Source of the DNA: Oscillospiraceae bacterium
GTDB taxonomy: Bacteria; Bacillota; Clostridia; Oscillospirales; Ruminococcaceae
Direction of reading: 5' to 3'
DNA length: 64,000 nt
NCBI GenBank assembly: GCA_009777445.1
Contig: WRLV01000001.1
Location: 35,222-99,221, forward strand
Part shown: piece after piece, positions 32,832 through 40,526 of the stretch
Numbering within the stretch: the first letter of the stretch is position 1
Layout: each line of letters starts with the position of its first letter
The notes under the pieces: model-generated
Seen by the model: only the letters and a program-made list of their open reading frames with translations
Databases searched by the model: none
What the model was told of the DNA's origin: nothing
Made by a program: the position numbers and the translations under genes

Positions 32832-33026
32832 ATGGCAACCGAAACATTTTATAAGCGAATAATTCTATCAAACGAAGCCGCCGAAAAATTAGCAGATGGC
32901 TTTGATAAACCAAGAGAACCCTATGTCCCCAAAAGCGACAGAGAGGAAATGCACAGGAGGAGCGATAGATGGTTAAAACGATACCTGTCCCCATCAGAGG
33001 GATTGTCGGAACAAAAAGAGAGCTAA
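32832..33026 (+). CDS. Small charged protein, 64 aa, possible antitoxin partner of the GNAT gene
   Basis: A 64-aa hydrophilic helical protein rich in Lys/Arg/Glu (ILSNEAAEKLADGF...RRSDRWLKRYL). A perfect AAAGGAGGTG site lies upstream of ATG 32832. It overlaps the following GNAT-fold gene by 58 bases. A short charged protein upstream of a lone GNAT enzyme is the plan of GNAT toxin-antitoxin pairs, but no ribbon-helix-helix motif is recognisable, so the antitoxin role is tentative. Confidence 0.6.
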   Translation: MATETFYKRIILSNEAAEKLADGFDKPREPYVPKSDREEMHRRSDRWLKRYLSPSEGLSEQKES

Positions 33027-33520
33027 ACTTAAAATCAGCGATACAGTCCTTTTCTTGCAGGGATAATGAAGTCGAAAGTTTCTTAAAAAACAAAGCCATT
33101 GATTTTGAAGTACGGCATAAAAGCCGCACATATCTCATGCTTGACGAAGAGGAATCAGATGTAGATGAACCGATTATTTACGGCTTTTTCACCCTCACAA
33201 TGAAAACCCTTGAATTGACTCAATCGCTGTCAAAATCCACAATAAAGAAAATTGACGGTTTCTCAAAAGATGTCCGGGCAACCGAAGCTATTCTGCTCGG
33301 TCAATTGGGGAAAAATAAAGATTATCAGACTCAAATAGACGGGCAATCTATTTTAGATGAAGCTATAGAAACCGTTTATGATATTCATAAGCTCGTTGGT
33401 GGGCGCATAGTTTTCCTTGAATGTGTTGAACACCCGAAATTGATTGATTTTTATGAGCGTAATGGCTTTATCTCTCTGCAAAAAAGCGGCGATTATCTTC
33501 AAATGATTAGGTATCTATAA
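32969..33520 (+). CDS. GNAT-fold acetyltransferase, possible TacT-like toxin
   Basis: A 183-aa single-domain GNAT protein: SAIQSFSCRDNEVESFLKNKA at the start, the acyl-CoA loop region AILLGQLGKNK, and LIDFYERNGFISL near the end. The order LGQLGxxK followed by FYExxGF is shared with GNAT toxins of the TacT type that acetylate aminoacyl-tRNA, but also with ordinary housekeeping acetyltransferases. The ATG follows CAGGAGGAGC inside the preceding small gene. Own promoter and flanking repeats suggest an accessory unit. Confidence 0.75.
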   Translation: MVKTIPVPIRGIVGTKRELNLKSAIQSFSCRDNEVESFLKNKAIDFEVRHKSRTYLMLDEEESDVDEPIIYGFFTLTMKTLELTQSLSKSTIKKIDGFSKDVRATEAILLGQLGKNKDYQTQIDGQSILDEAIETVYDIHKLVGGRIVFLECVEHPKLIDFYERNGFISLQKSGDYLQMIRYL

Positions 33521-33681
33521 GTTGACGAACAGTTGACGGCAGTTGACAGTTGACAATTGATAGTTGACAGTGATTGTAGGGGACGGGCTTGCCCGTCCCG
33601 AATGAACACCGAAATTATACACCGCCCGACACTTTTGTTGGGCGGTGGTTGGTTTGCGGTACGGGCAAGCCCGTCCCCTAC
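33521..33681 (+). repeat. Composite repeat: heptad array - GGGACGGGC hairpin - CACCGCCCG hairpin - inverted GGGACGGGC hairpin
   Basis: Array beginning GTTGACGAACAGTTGACGGC, module TGTAGGGGACGGGCTTGCCC, hairpin CACCGCCCGACACTTTTGTTGGGCGGTG and a reverse copy CGGGCAAGCCCGTCCCCTAC. The reverse copy makes the block an inverted repeat of about 130 bases. Confidence 0.9.
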
Positions 33682-33778
33682 GGCGTGTTTTCTTTGTGAA
33701 AATTTCGCAAAACTATTTACAAATATAGCAAAATATGGTATTATTAATCCATGAATAAAAATTGATGGAGGGAATGTC

Positions 33779-34018
33779 ATGTTAAAAAATACATTGAAGC
33801 TAAGATTTGTTGCCACTGTTTGTGCATTTGCTATGCTTTTTACGGTCGCTTGCGATTCAGAAAATGCTAATGTCAACAGCGAACCTGCCATTCAAACTGA
33901 ACAAACCCCGTCCGTTCAAGTTGAATCATTTACTGAATCGCCCGCACAAAGCGATGTCGGTGGTTTCCCGGTTTCCACGAAGGAAAGTGTTCACCCCGTT
34001 TTAGAAGAAAATCTTTGA
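33779..34018 (+). CDS. Lipoprotein signal and linker, apparently the 5' part of a frameshifted beta-propeller gene
   Basis: The 79-aa product starts with a lipoprotein signal peptide (lipobox TVAC near residue 25), followed by a Thr/Ser/Pro/Glu-rich linker, and stops at TGA 34016. The next ORF starts two bases later in the +1 frame, lacks any signal sequence, and is a protein family normally exported. The junction reads CTT TGA A, the same heptamer core used by prfB for programmed +1 frameshifting. The two ORFs are therefore most likely one gene, split either by a real or assembly indel or by recoding. Confidence 0.75.
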   Translation: MLKNTLKLRFVATVCAFAMLFTVACDSENANVNSEPAIQTEQTPSVQVESFTESPAQSDVGGFPVSTKESVHPVLEENL

Positions 34019-34019
34019 A

Positions 34020-35981
34020 ATGGGCAAGAGCAACTTTCCTGTTCTTGTGCCATATGTTCCAGCCCCACCCCCCGAACCCGAGAAGCAACCCATTACTAAT
34101 GTAACAGAAGAAGACGAAGAAGAAGACGAAGAAGTTTATTATGAAGATGATTTTTTTGAAGAAGATTTCTTTATCGAAGACGAAGACGAAGTTGATTTTG
34201 ACTTTGATTCTGACGATAGTTGGGACGATTACGAAGATGATTCACAAACGGAAAGCACTGATTCAAGCTCTGACTCAAACACCGCCGCGATTGATGACTT
34301 TTCAACCACTAATGTGCAGGTTGAGGAAGTTGAAGAAGGCGATATAGTTAAAACCGATGGCAAATATATCTATACGTCGTCCACTCGCACCGCAAGCGTA
34401 AATGTGGTTGAGACGAGCAACGGAAGAATGAGACGCATTGCCCATATTGAAAAAGAAAACGCAAGACCGATTGAACTTTTGCTGTATAAGGGTAGGTTAA
34501 TTGTGTTTTGGGAAAAATCCGAATACAATATATATGGCAAAAATAACGACTACCTGCGTAAATATGAACACCAAATGGTTATAGAAGTTTATAACACTAA
34601 AGGCGACTTTAAAAAGCCAATGTCAGTTTATTCTCAAATGGGCAAATACTATTCTTCACGCATGCTCAACAATAATATTTATCTTGTTACCGAGTTTTCG
34701 CCCTACTTAACCTCAAACGAGTTTGATGAGGCAGATGCACGCGGATACATTCCGTCTTTTGCTGTTAACGAAAAAAATCGTTTTATACCGTCAAGCTCTA
34801 TCGTAATTCCGCCGGAACTTAATTCGACATCTAAATACACGCTCATTTCCGGGCTTGATGTAAACAATCAAGAACTCTTGGTGTCGGCAAAGGCGACTTT
34901 AGGGCAAGCAGATGTGGTTTATTCCTCACGCCGTAATATGTACATAGCCGACCTTAGTTGGAGAGGTGGACAAAGCACAGACATATCTAAATTCTCGCTT
35001 AACAATGGGCGGGTTGGATACGTTGGCTCTTGCAGAGTTCTCGGCCATGTAAAAAATCAGTTCGGCTTAGATGAACACAACGGCGCGTTGCGCGTTTTCA
35101 GCGAGTACGTAGATTGGGATTTAGAAACAATCCTCACCACCTTTGACAGTGAACTTAATTGGCTTGCTTCAATTAGAGGAATAGGTGCCGGCGAGAATCT
35201 TAAGTCAGCGCGTTTTTATGGTGACGTTGGCTACGCTGTTACATTTATGGCGACAGACCCACTATACTCCTTTGATTTAAGCGAACCCGCAAACCCGATT
35301 ATGTTGGGTGAGCTTAAAATCCCCGGTTTCTCGCGCTATATGCACAGATGGGATGACGGTCTGCTGTTAGGGATTGGCGTTGATGCCGATGAAAACCGTG
35401 GTGGCTTAAGAACAGGATTAAAACTATCCATGTTTGATGTTTCTGATAACGAGGAGATGTCTGAACGACATGTACATATAATACCGGCGGTAAGGAGCGG
35501 AACTTGGGGGCGACATATCTTCACCCCTGCCGAGGTAGAGCACAGGTCGCTTATAATATCGCCGCAAAGAAATATAATAGCATTTCCGTATGTTAATGAT
35601 AACGTGTACAAATACGCGCTGTTTTCATATGACAAAGAGGTCGGTTTTAAGCTTATAAGTGAAATCATAGATGATGAGCCTAATTTTGAATTTACCCAAA
35701 TGTCTTTCAATGATGCTTGGATTTATGGCTATTTTGATGAAAATAATGATTGGATTTGGGAAGAAGATTGGTGGTATGATTATGAAGATTGGTGGCATGA
35801 AGATCGGGATAACCGGTGGGAAAGACAACAGTACGATAACTATATAGGTTTCAGGCGTGGGCTTTATATCGGCAACTATATATACGCCATATCCGATAAA
35901 AAAATCGTGTCTGCAAGATTAAGCGACTTAGAGATAATACAGGTGCTTTTGCTTATTGACGAACAATTGACGGACAATTGA
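34020..35981 (+). CDS. Secreted beta-propeller domain protein (main body)
   Basis: A 653-aa protein of the bacterial secreted beta-propeller family (Beta_propel type). After a Pro stretch and a very acidic Asp/Glu region (residues 25-80) the fold starts at TTNVQVEEVEEGDIVKTDGKYIY, a strong family marker, and continues with propeller blades such as VYNTKGDFKKP, GYVGSCRVLGHVKNQFGLDEH, and MHRWDDGLLLGIG. A Trp/Asp-rich insert (WEEDWWYDYEDWW) precedes the last blade. No signal peptide of its own: the exported form needs the preceding ORF. The last six residues and stop come from a heptad repeat. Confidence 0.85.
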   Translation: MGKSNFPVLVPYVPAPPPEPEKQPITNVTEEDEEEDEEVYYEDDFFEEDFFIEDEDEVDFDFDSDDSWDDYEDDSQTESTDSSSDSNTAAIDDFSTTNVQVEEVEEGDIVKTDGKYIYTSSTRTASVNVVETSNGRMRRIAHIEKENARPIELLLYKGRLIVFWEKSEYNIYGKNNDYLRKYEHQMVIEVYNTKGDFKKPMSVYSQMGKYYSSRMLNNNIYLVTEFSPYLTSNEFDEADARGYIPSFAVNEKNRFIPSSSIVIPPELNSTSKYTLISGLDVNNQELLVSAKATLGQADVVYSSRRNMYIADLSWRGGQSTDISKFSLNNGRVGYVGSCRVLGHVKNQFGLDEHNGALRVFSEYVDWDLETILTTFDSELNWLASIRGIGAGENLKSARFYGDVGYAVTFMATDPLYSFDLSEPANPIMLGELKIPGFSRYMHRWDDGLLLGIGVDADENRGGLRTGLKLSMFDVSDNEEMSERHVHIIPAVRSGTWGRHIFTPAEVEHRSLIISPQRNIIAFPYVNDNVYKYALFSYDKEVGFKLISEIIDDEPNFEFTQMSFNDAWIYGYFDENNDWIWEEDWWYDYEDWWHEDRDNRWERQQYDNYIGFRRGLYIGNYIYAISDKKIVSARLSDLEIIQVLLLIDEQLTDN

Positions 35982-36037
35982 CAGTGGACAGTTGAGAGTT
36001 GACAGTTTATGTAGGGGACGGGCTTGCCCGTCCCGAA
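35956..36037 (+). repeat. Heptad array plus GGGACGGGC hairpin
   Basis: Begins TTGACGAACAATTGACGGAC, followed by GTAGGGGACGGGCTTGCCCG. It provides the stop of the beta-propeller gene and lies directly before the second Rpn promoter, the same order as at 6595. Confidence 0.9.
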
Positions 36038-36050
36038 TTTGACAAACAAT

Positions 36051-36079
36051 TTGACATTGCTTTAGAAATATGCTATACT
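36051..36079 (+). promoter_or_regulatory. Promoter of the second Rpn gene
   Basis: TTGACA and TATACT with a 17-base spacer. The predicted transcript start is about base 36086, leaving a very short leader. An almost identical promoter without a gene lies at 6679. Confidence 0.8.
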
Positions 36080-36091
36080 ATACAAAAAGAG

Positions 36092-37057
36092 GTGATTAAA
36101 ATTTCAGCTCATGAACAAAAACACGATGAAGGCTATAAGTCGTTGCTGTCAAAAAAAGAAAACTTTTTACACTTCCTTAAAAAATACATAGCCGCCCCAT
36201 GGACAGCAGACATATCTATCGATGATATTGAAAAAATTGACAAGAGCTTTATTACGCGCGAGTATAGAAAAACAGACTCCGATTTGATTTACAAGCTTAA
36301 CATGAACGGCTCTGAGGTCTATCTGTATGTGCTGTTAGAAATGCAGTCAACTGTTGATTTTACAATGCCGTTCAGATTGCTGAGATACATGGTTGAGCTG
36401 TTGACCGACATATTCAAAAACACCGACAAAAACATTCGTGAGCGCAAGAGCTTTAAACTCCCTGCAATTGTTCCTATTGTAATGTATAACGGCGCGGACA
36501 ATTGGACTGCCGTTAGAAATTACCGTGAATACACACACAGCCACGAAATTTTCGGTGACAGCATTGTAGATTTTCGTTATCTGCTGTTTGACTTAAATCG
36601 CGCCGATGACGAAACAATCGCTTCTACGCGCAAACTCTTAGATGCGGTATTTTCGCTTGACAAAGTAAACTCCGATGTTGATGATTATATTTTTCAAGCG
36701 TTAAATCAACTGTCTAAATGGAAACATTCATTAGGCGACGACGAAATAAATGAGTTATGGGGGTGGCTTGAGTATATTTATTTCAAGGGAAAACCCCCAC
36801 AGAATTTGGAAGGGTTTATAAAACAAATTTTTAAGAAAGATGAGGTGAGCGGTATGACACATTCATTAGAAAGATGGAGAGATAAACAGACAAATATAGG
36901 TATTCAGATAGGTCTGGAAAGGGGCATGGAAAAAGGCAGACAAGAAGGCAGACAAGAGGGAATTCAAGAAGGCATGGAAAAAGGCATACAAGAAACCATT
37001 GAAAGGTTCAGACGGGGCGGCATGTCCGATGAAGAGATTAATAAGTTTTTGCATTAA
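36092..37057 (+). CDS. Rpn family recombination-promoting nuclease (Transposase_31 type)
   Basis: A nuclease of about 320 aa of the RpnA-like family: HDEGYKSLLSKKENFLHFLKKYI at the N-terminus, LYVLLEMQSTVDFTMPFRLLRYMV with the catalytic E-x-Q, PAIVPIVMYNG, and a C-terminal (GRQEG)n repeat encoded by near-identical 12-base units. The track's ATG at 35999 lies inside a repeat, upstream of the promoter, and cannot be right. Candidates are GTG 36092, lacking a ribosome site, and ATT 36101, exactly six bases after GAGGTG. I list the GTG but consider the ATT start at least as likely. Confidence 0.85.
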   Translation: MIKISAHEQKHDEGYKSLLSKKENFLHFLKKYIAAPWTADISIDDIEKIDKSFITREYRKTDSDLIYKLNMNGSEVYLYVLLEMQSTVDFTMPFRLLRYMVELLTDIFKNTDKNIRERKSFKLPAIVPIVMYNGADNWTAVRNYREYTHSHEIFGDSIVDFRYLLFDLNRADDETIASTRKLLDAVFSLDKVNSDVDDYIFQALNQLSKWKHSLGDDEINELWGWLEYIYFKGKPPQNLEGFIKQIFKKDEVSGMTHSLERWRDKQTNIGIQIGLERGMEKGRQEGRQEGIQEGMEKGIQETIERFRRGGMSDEEINKFLH

Positions 37058-37079
37058 ATTCTAATTGGTTTTTGAAAAA

Positions 37080-37227
37080 TGTAGGGGACGAACAGTTGAC
37101 AATTGACAGTTGAGAGTTGACAGTTGTGGTGTCGCCTTGCGGCGACGGATTGTAGGGGACGGGCTTGCCCGTCCCGAATTTATCGCAAACCAACCCCCGC
37201 CCAACACAAAAAAGTGCAGGGCGGTGT
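37080..37227 (+). repeat. Composite repeat: heptad array - GTCGCC hairpin - GGGACGGGC hairpin - CCGCCC hairpin
   Basis: Starts with GTAGGGGACGAACAGTTGAC, where the GTAGGGGAC of one module is joined straight to a heptad array, as if by recombination between repeats. Then GTCGCCTTGCGGCGAC, GTAGGGGACGGGCTTGCCCG and a CCGCCC...GGGCGG hairpin. Confidence 0.88.
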
Positions 37228-37258
37228 ATAAAAATTTTAAACACTTGCCGATTTGCGC

Positions 37259-37287
37259 TTGACTTTTTTTGTTTATTAGTGTACAAT
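37259..37287 (+). promoter_or_regulatory. Promoter of proBA
   Basis: TTGACT and TACAAT with a 17-base spacer, about 40 bases before the proB ATG. Confidence 0.7.
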
Positions 37288-37325
37288 TTTATTGTAGACT
37301 ATAAGTAGAAAGGGTCGGGCGCATA

Positions 37326-38108
37326 ATGTATAATCTTTCGGGCAAGAAGAGAGTCGTTATAAAGGTAGGGACTTCAACGCTGTCTTATGCCAACGGTAAT
37401 GTCAATCTAAGGCGGATTGAGGAGTTGGTAAAGGTTTTGGCAGACCTCATAAATTCGGGGCGTGAACTCTTGTTAGTTACAAGTGGAGCGGTGGGAATAG
37501 GCGCGGCACGAATGGGTTTTTCTGAAAAACCCCATGAAGTCGTTCAAAAACAAGCGTGTGCGGCAATCGGGCAGAATATATTAATGCACTTTTATGATAG
37601 TGAATTTTCAAAGCACAGTCATACCGTGGCGCAAATTTTGATGACACGTGACGTGATTGCCAATAAAGAGCGTTCTCGAAATGTCAGCAACACATTCCGA
37701 CAACTATTATTAATGAAAACCGTGCCGATTATTAACGCCAATGACAGCGTTTCAATCGAGCATCTTGACTTCGATGAAAACGACACGCTCTCGGCTATGG
37801 TGGCGAAATTGTCCGATGCCGATTTGCTTGTCATTCTCACCGATGTTGACGGGCTTTATGACAAAAACCCCGATTTGCCCGATGCGAAGCTTATTCCCGT
37901 TGTGAACGATGTCACTAACGCTATGATTCATAACGCTAACGAAAAGGGTAGTGAGTTTTCAAGTGGCGGTATGCTGACTAAGCTTGAAGCGGCGATTATT
38001 GCCAAAGAGGGGAATATCCCCACCGTGATTATAAACGGCGAACACCCCGAAATTTTGTATGATTTGTTTGAAAATAATGCGGTATGCACCTTGTTTACCG
38101 TTGATTAA
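37326..38108 (+). CDS. proB: Glutamate 5-kinase (short form, no PUA domain)
   Basis: The first enzyme of proline synthesis: ATP plus glutamate to glutamyl 5-phosphate. The 260-aa amino-acid-kinase fold is complete: VVIKVGTSTLS at the start, LVTSGAVGIGAARMG, INANDSVS, FDENDTLSAMVA, LLVILTDVDGLYDKNP and SSGGMLTKLEAA. The C-terminal PUA domain of longer ProB proteins is absent, as in many Firmicutes. It is followed 19 bases later by proA, and the pair has its own promoter. Confidence 0.95.
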   Translation: MYNLSGKKRVVIKVGTSTLSYANGNVNLRRIEELVKVLADLINSGRELLLVTSGAVGIGAARMGFSEKPHEVVQKQACAAIGQNILMHFYDSEFSKHSHTVAQILMTRDVIANKERSRNVSNTFRQLLLMKTVPIINANDSVSIEHLDFDENDTLSAMVAKLSDADLLVILTDVDGLYDKNPDLPDAKLIPVVNDVTNAMIHNANEKGSEFSSGGMLTKLEAAIIAKEGNIPTVIINGEHPEILYDLFENNAVCTLFTVD

Positions 38109-38127
38109 GAAAGGGAGCTTTAAAATT

Positions 38128-39372
38128 ATGGAGTATTTAGAAAAATTGGGCGTTAACGCAAAAAAAGCCGAGCGCGAAATGTGCGGAATAGGCGCGTCAG
38201 ACAAAAATAAGGCACTGAAAATTTTAGCCGAAAACCTGTTGGCAAACACCGATTCTATTATCAGCGAGAACCTAAAAGACATCGTAAATGCAAAAAAGAA
38301 CAACATGAGCGCGGCATTTGTCGACCGCTTGAGCCTTACTAAAGAGCGGGTTGCACAGATGGCAGACGGCGTTTTAGAGGTTTGTTCGCTGTCTGACCCT
38401 GTTGGTGAGGTGACCGGAGGTTGGGAGCTTTATAACGGGCTTGAAGTGACGAAAAAGCGCGTTCCTCTCGGGGTTATCGGGATTATCTTCGAGTCGCGCC
38501 CGAACGTCACGGTTGATGCCGCCACGCTTTGCCTTAAATCGGGCAACGTGTGCATTTTAAGGGGTGGGAGCGATGCAATTAACTCAAACGCACGCTTAAC
38601 CGCCATAATTCAAGATTCGCTTGAAAAGGCGGGGTTGCCGCGTTTTGCGGTTCAGTTGGTTGAGGACACCTCTCGCGAAACGGCGGCTAAATTTATGGGT
38701 CTCGGGCAATATATCGATGTGCTGATTCCGCGTGGGGGGGCCGGCTTAATTCGGGCGGTTGTTGAAAATTCGTCCGTTCCCGTAATTCGCACGGGCGAGG
38801 GTGTCTGCCATGTTTACATCGACAAATATGCCACTCTCGACATGGCGGTGAAAATCGCCGATAATGCTAAAACGCAACGCCCGTCAGTCTGCAACGCCGC
38901 CGAGACGATTTTAGTGCATAAAGACATTATTAAAGATTTTTGGGAACGTCTTTCCCCACTTTGGGAAGGCAAGGTGGTTATTTATGCCGATGAAGCAACA
39001 GCGCGCTACGTTAAATCAGAGAGAATTGCTACCGATGACGATTATGCCGCCGAGTTCAACGACAATATAATTGCCGCTAAAGCGGTTGACAGTGTCAACG
39101 AAGCGGTAGAGCATATCGCGCGTTTCGGAACTAAGCACAGCGAATGTATAGTCACCGAAAATTTAAAGAATGCCGAGTTCTTTATGAAAGTGGTGGATGC
39201 GGCGGCGGTTTACGTGAACGCCTCAACGCGTTTTACCGATGGCCAGCAATTCGGGCTTGGCGCGGAAATAGGAATCTCAAACCAAAAACTTCACGCACGC
39301 GGCCCCATGGGCTTAAGCGAACTCACCACATACAAATATCTTATACGCGGCGATGGTCAAACGAGGGAGTAG
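38128..39372 (+). CDS. proA: Glutamate-5-semialdehyde dehydrogenase (gamma-glutamyl phosphate reductase)
   Basis: The second proline-pathway enzyme, 414 aa, NADPH-dependent. Family motifs: VPLGVIGIIFESRPNVT, LKSGNVCILRGGSDAINSN, the catalytic cysteine in KTQRPSVCNAAETILVH, and TRFTDGQQFGLGAEIGISNQKLHARGPMGL at the end. ATG 38128 follows AAGGGAG; the track's longer N-terminus overlaps proB and is not family-like. No proC is seen in the window. Confidence 0.96.
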   Translation: MEYLEKLGVNAKKAEREMCGIGASDKNKALKILAENLLANTDSIISENLKDIVNAKKNNMSAAFVDRLSLTKERVAQMADGVLEVCSLSDPVGEVTGGWELYNGLEVTKKRVPLGVIGIIFESRPNVTVDAATLCLKSGNVCILRGGSDAINSNARLTAIIQDSLEKAGLPRFAVQLVEDTSRETAAKFMGLGQYIDVLIPRGGAGLIRAVVENSSVPVIRTGEGVCHVYIDKYATLDMAVKIADNAKTQRPSVCNAAETILVHKDIIKDFWERLSPLWEGKVVIYADEATARYVKSERIATDDDYAAEFNDNIIAAKAVDSVNEAVEHIARFGTKHSECIVTENLKNAEFFMKVVDAAAVYVNASTRFTDGQQFGLGAEIGISNQKLHARGPMGLSELTTYKYLIRGDGQTRE

Positions 39373-39381
39373 GTGTTTTAA

Positions 39382-40221
39382 ATGGCTAAGACTAAGAGGG
39401 TTAAGAAACGTGATGAGAAGAGGGATTATGAGCCGCGAGTTTTAAAACAGCTTGTGGGCACTCTTGAGACTGCCCTTGATGAGGATGCAGATGAGATTGA
39501 AGAGCTGTTCGACACGGTTGAACTGCCGGAGCAGACACCGCACGCGCCCGCCCCTAAAAGGCGGCAAAAGCGATATGTCGCCGTTGGAATAATCGCGATT
39601 TTCTTCGCGCTCATCGGAATAATTTCAGCGTTCAACTTTTCTGTCAGGGCTATTGATGATATTACCAATCAAAAGCGGCTGAAAGATGAATTCGCTAAGT
39701 TTATCTACCCTGTTGTTATTACCGACCCACCAGAATTTGAAAGCAATCGAAACATTCCACCCGTAACCGTAATATCCGCCGCAATTTGGCGAATTATCAT
39801 ATCGGGGCAAACCGATTTATACACACAAGATATGGGTATGGTAACCATTCCGGCGGTGGACGTTGAACATTCGGCGCGAAGCCTTTTCGGAACAGGGTTC
39901 GACATTGTTCACCAATCGGTTGACAACATTGAAATTGTGTTCAGATATGACAGTGAAATTAACTCATACATAATTCCGGCGCACATACGCTATATGACTT
40001 ATATGCCGCTAATTGAAGACGTTTCAAATATCGGTGAGCTTTATACTGTTAAAGTCTATTATGTGGTGCCCGGCCCTCTTTCGCTTGCAGGTCTCGAATT
40101 TGAAAACGCACCGCCCGTCAAAAGCATGGTCTATACCGTGTCGCGTTCAAGAAACGCAATGACAGTCCACTCAATAAGATTCGGCGACGACCAAGCCGAC
40201 ATAGGCAGAAGAGCATTCTAA
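39382..40221 (+). CDS. Single-pass membrane protein of unknown function, 279 aa
   Basis: A basic then acidic cytoplasmic N-terminus (residues 1-65), one membrane helix (66-85, KRYVAVGIIAIFFALIGII) and an extracytoplasmic domain of about 190 residues with no motif I can name. It starts 9 bases after proA, so it may be in the proBA transcript, but its job need not be related. Similar bitopic proteins are widespread in Clostridia as conserved hypotheticals. Ends 5 bases before a repeat element. Confidence 0.72.
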   Translation: MAKTKRVKKRDEKRDYEPRVLKQLVGTLETALDEDADEIEELFDTVELPEQTPHAPAPKRRQKRYVAVGIIAIFFALIGIISAFNFSVRAIDDITNQKRLKDEFAKFIYPVVITDPPEFESNRNIPPVTVISAAIWRIIISGQTDLYTQDMGMVTIPAVDVEHSARSLFGTGFDIVHQSVDNIEIVFRYDSEINSYIIPAHIRYMTYMPLIEDVSNIGELYTVKVYYVVPGPLSLAGLEFENAPPVKSMVYTVSRSRNAMTVHSIRFGDDQADIGRRAF

Positions 40222-40330
40222 CGGCAGTTGATAGTTGACAATTGACAGTTGACAGTGATTGTAGGGGACGGGCTTGCCCGTCCCGAAATAAATATTTACA
40301 AGAAACGGGACGGGCAAGCCCGTCCCCTAC
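40222..40330 (+). repeat. Heptad array followed by a long inverted repeat of the GGGACGGGC module
   Basis: Heptads (GGCAGTTGATAGTTGACAAT), then GTAGGGGACGGGCTTGCCCG, a 20-base AT-rich loop, and the reverse copy CGGGCAAGCCCGTCCCCTAC. The two module copies form 25-base arms that can fold into one long cruciform or hairpin. Confidence 0.9.
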
Positions 40331-40408
40331 TGCAAACCGACAAATATTTTTTGTGCAATGTATACAAATTATTTCCGCTTTTTTTTATTAAAACCCGACA
40401 AATTGTTA

Positions 40409-40437
40409 TTGACAAATGAGTGTTTCTGTTGTATAAT
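40409..40437 (+). promoter_or_regulatory. Consensus promoter of the pseudopilin operon
   Basis: TTGACA and TATAAT with a 17-base spacer, about 90 bases upstream of the first ATG. GGAGGAGG follows just before the start. Confidence 0.82.
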
Positions 40438-40526
40438 GTATTATATGTAGCTGTCTTTAATTGGCAGAGCTGTTTCGTACCAACCAATTATTATTTGTCG
40501 TTGATTTTTTTGGAGGAGGCTAAATT

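Noticed and set aside
35999-36091. Track start of the second Rpn ORF at 35999
   Set aside because: It lies in repeat sequence upstream of the promoter and would not be transcribed from it.
37250-37326. T-box or other riboswitch before proB
   Set aside because: The leader between the predicted transcript start and the ATG is only about 30 bases, too short for a T-box, and no specifier or T-box sequence is seen.
40245-40330. Possible rho-independent terminator or tRNA-like cruciform
   Set aside because: The long inverted repeat lacks a following T-run, and the same module recurs in many places in varying combinations, so it is listed as a repeat.
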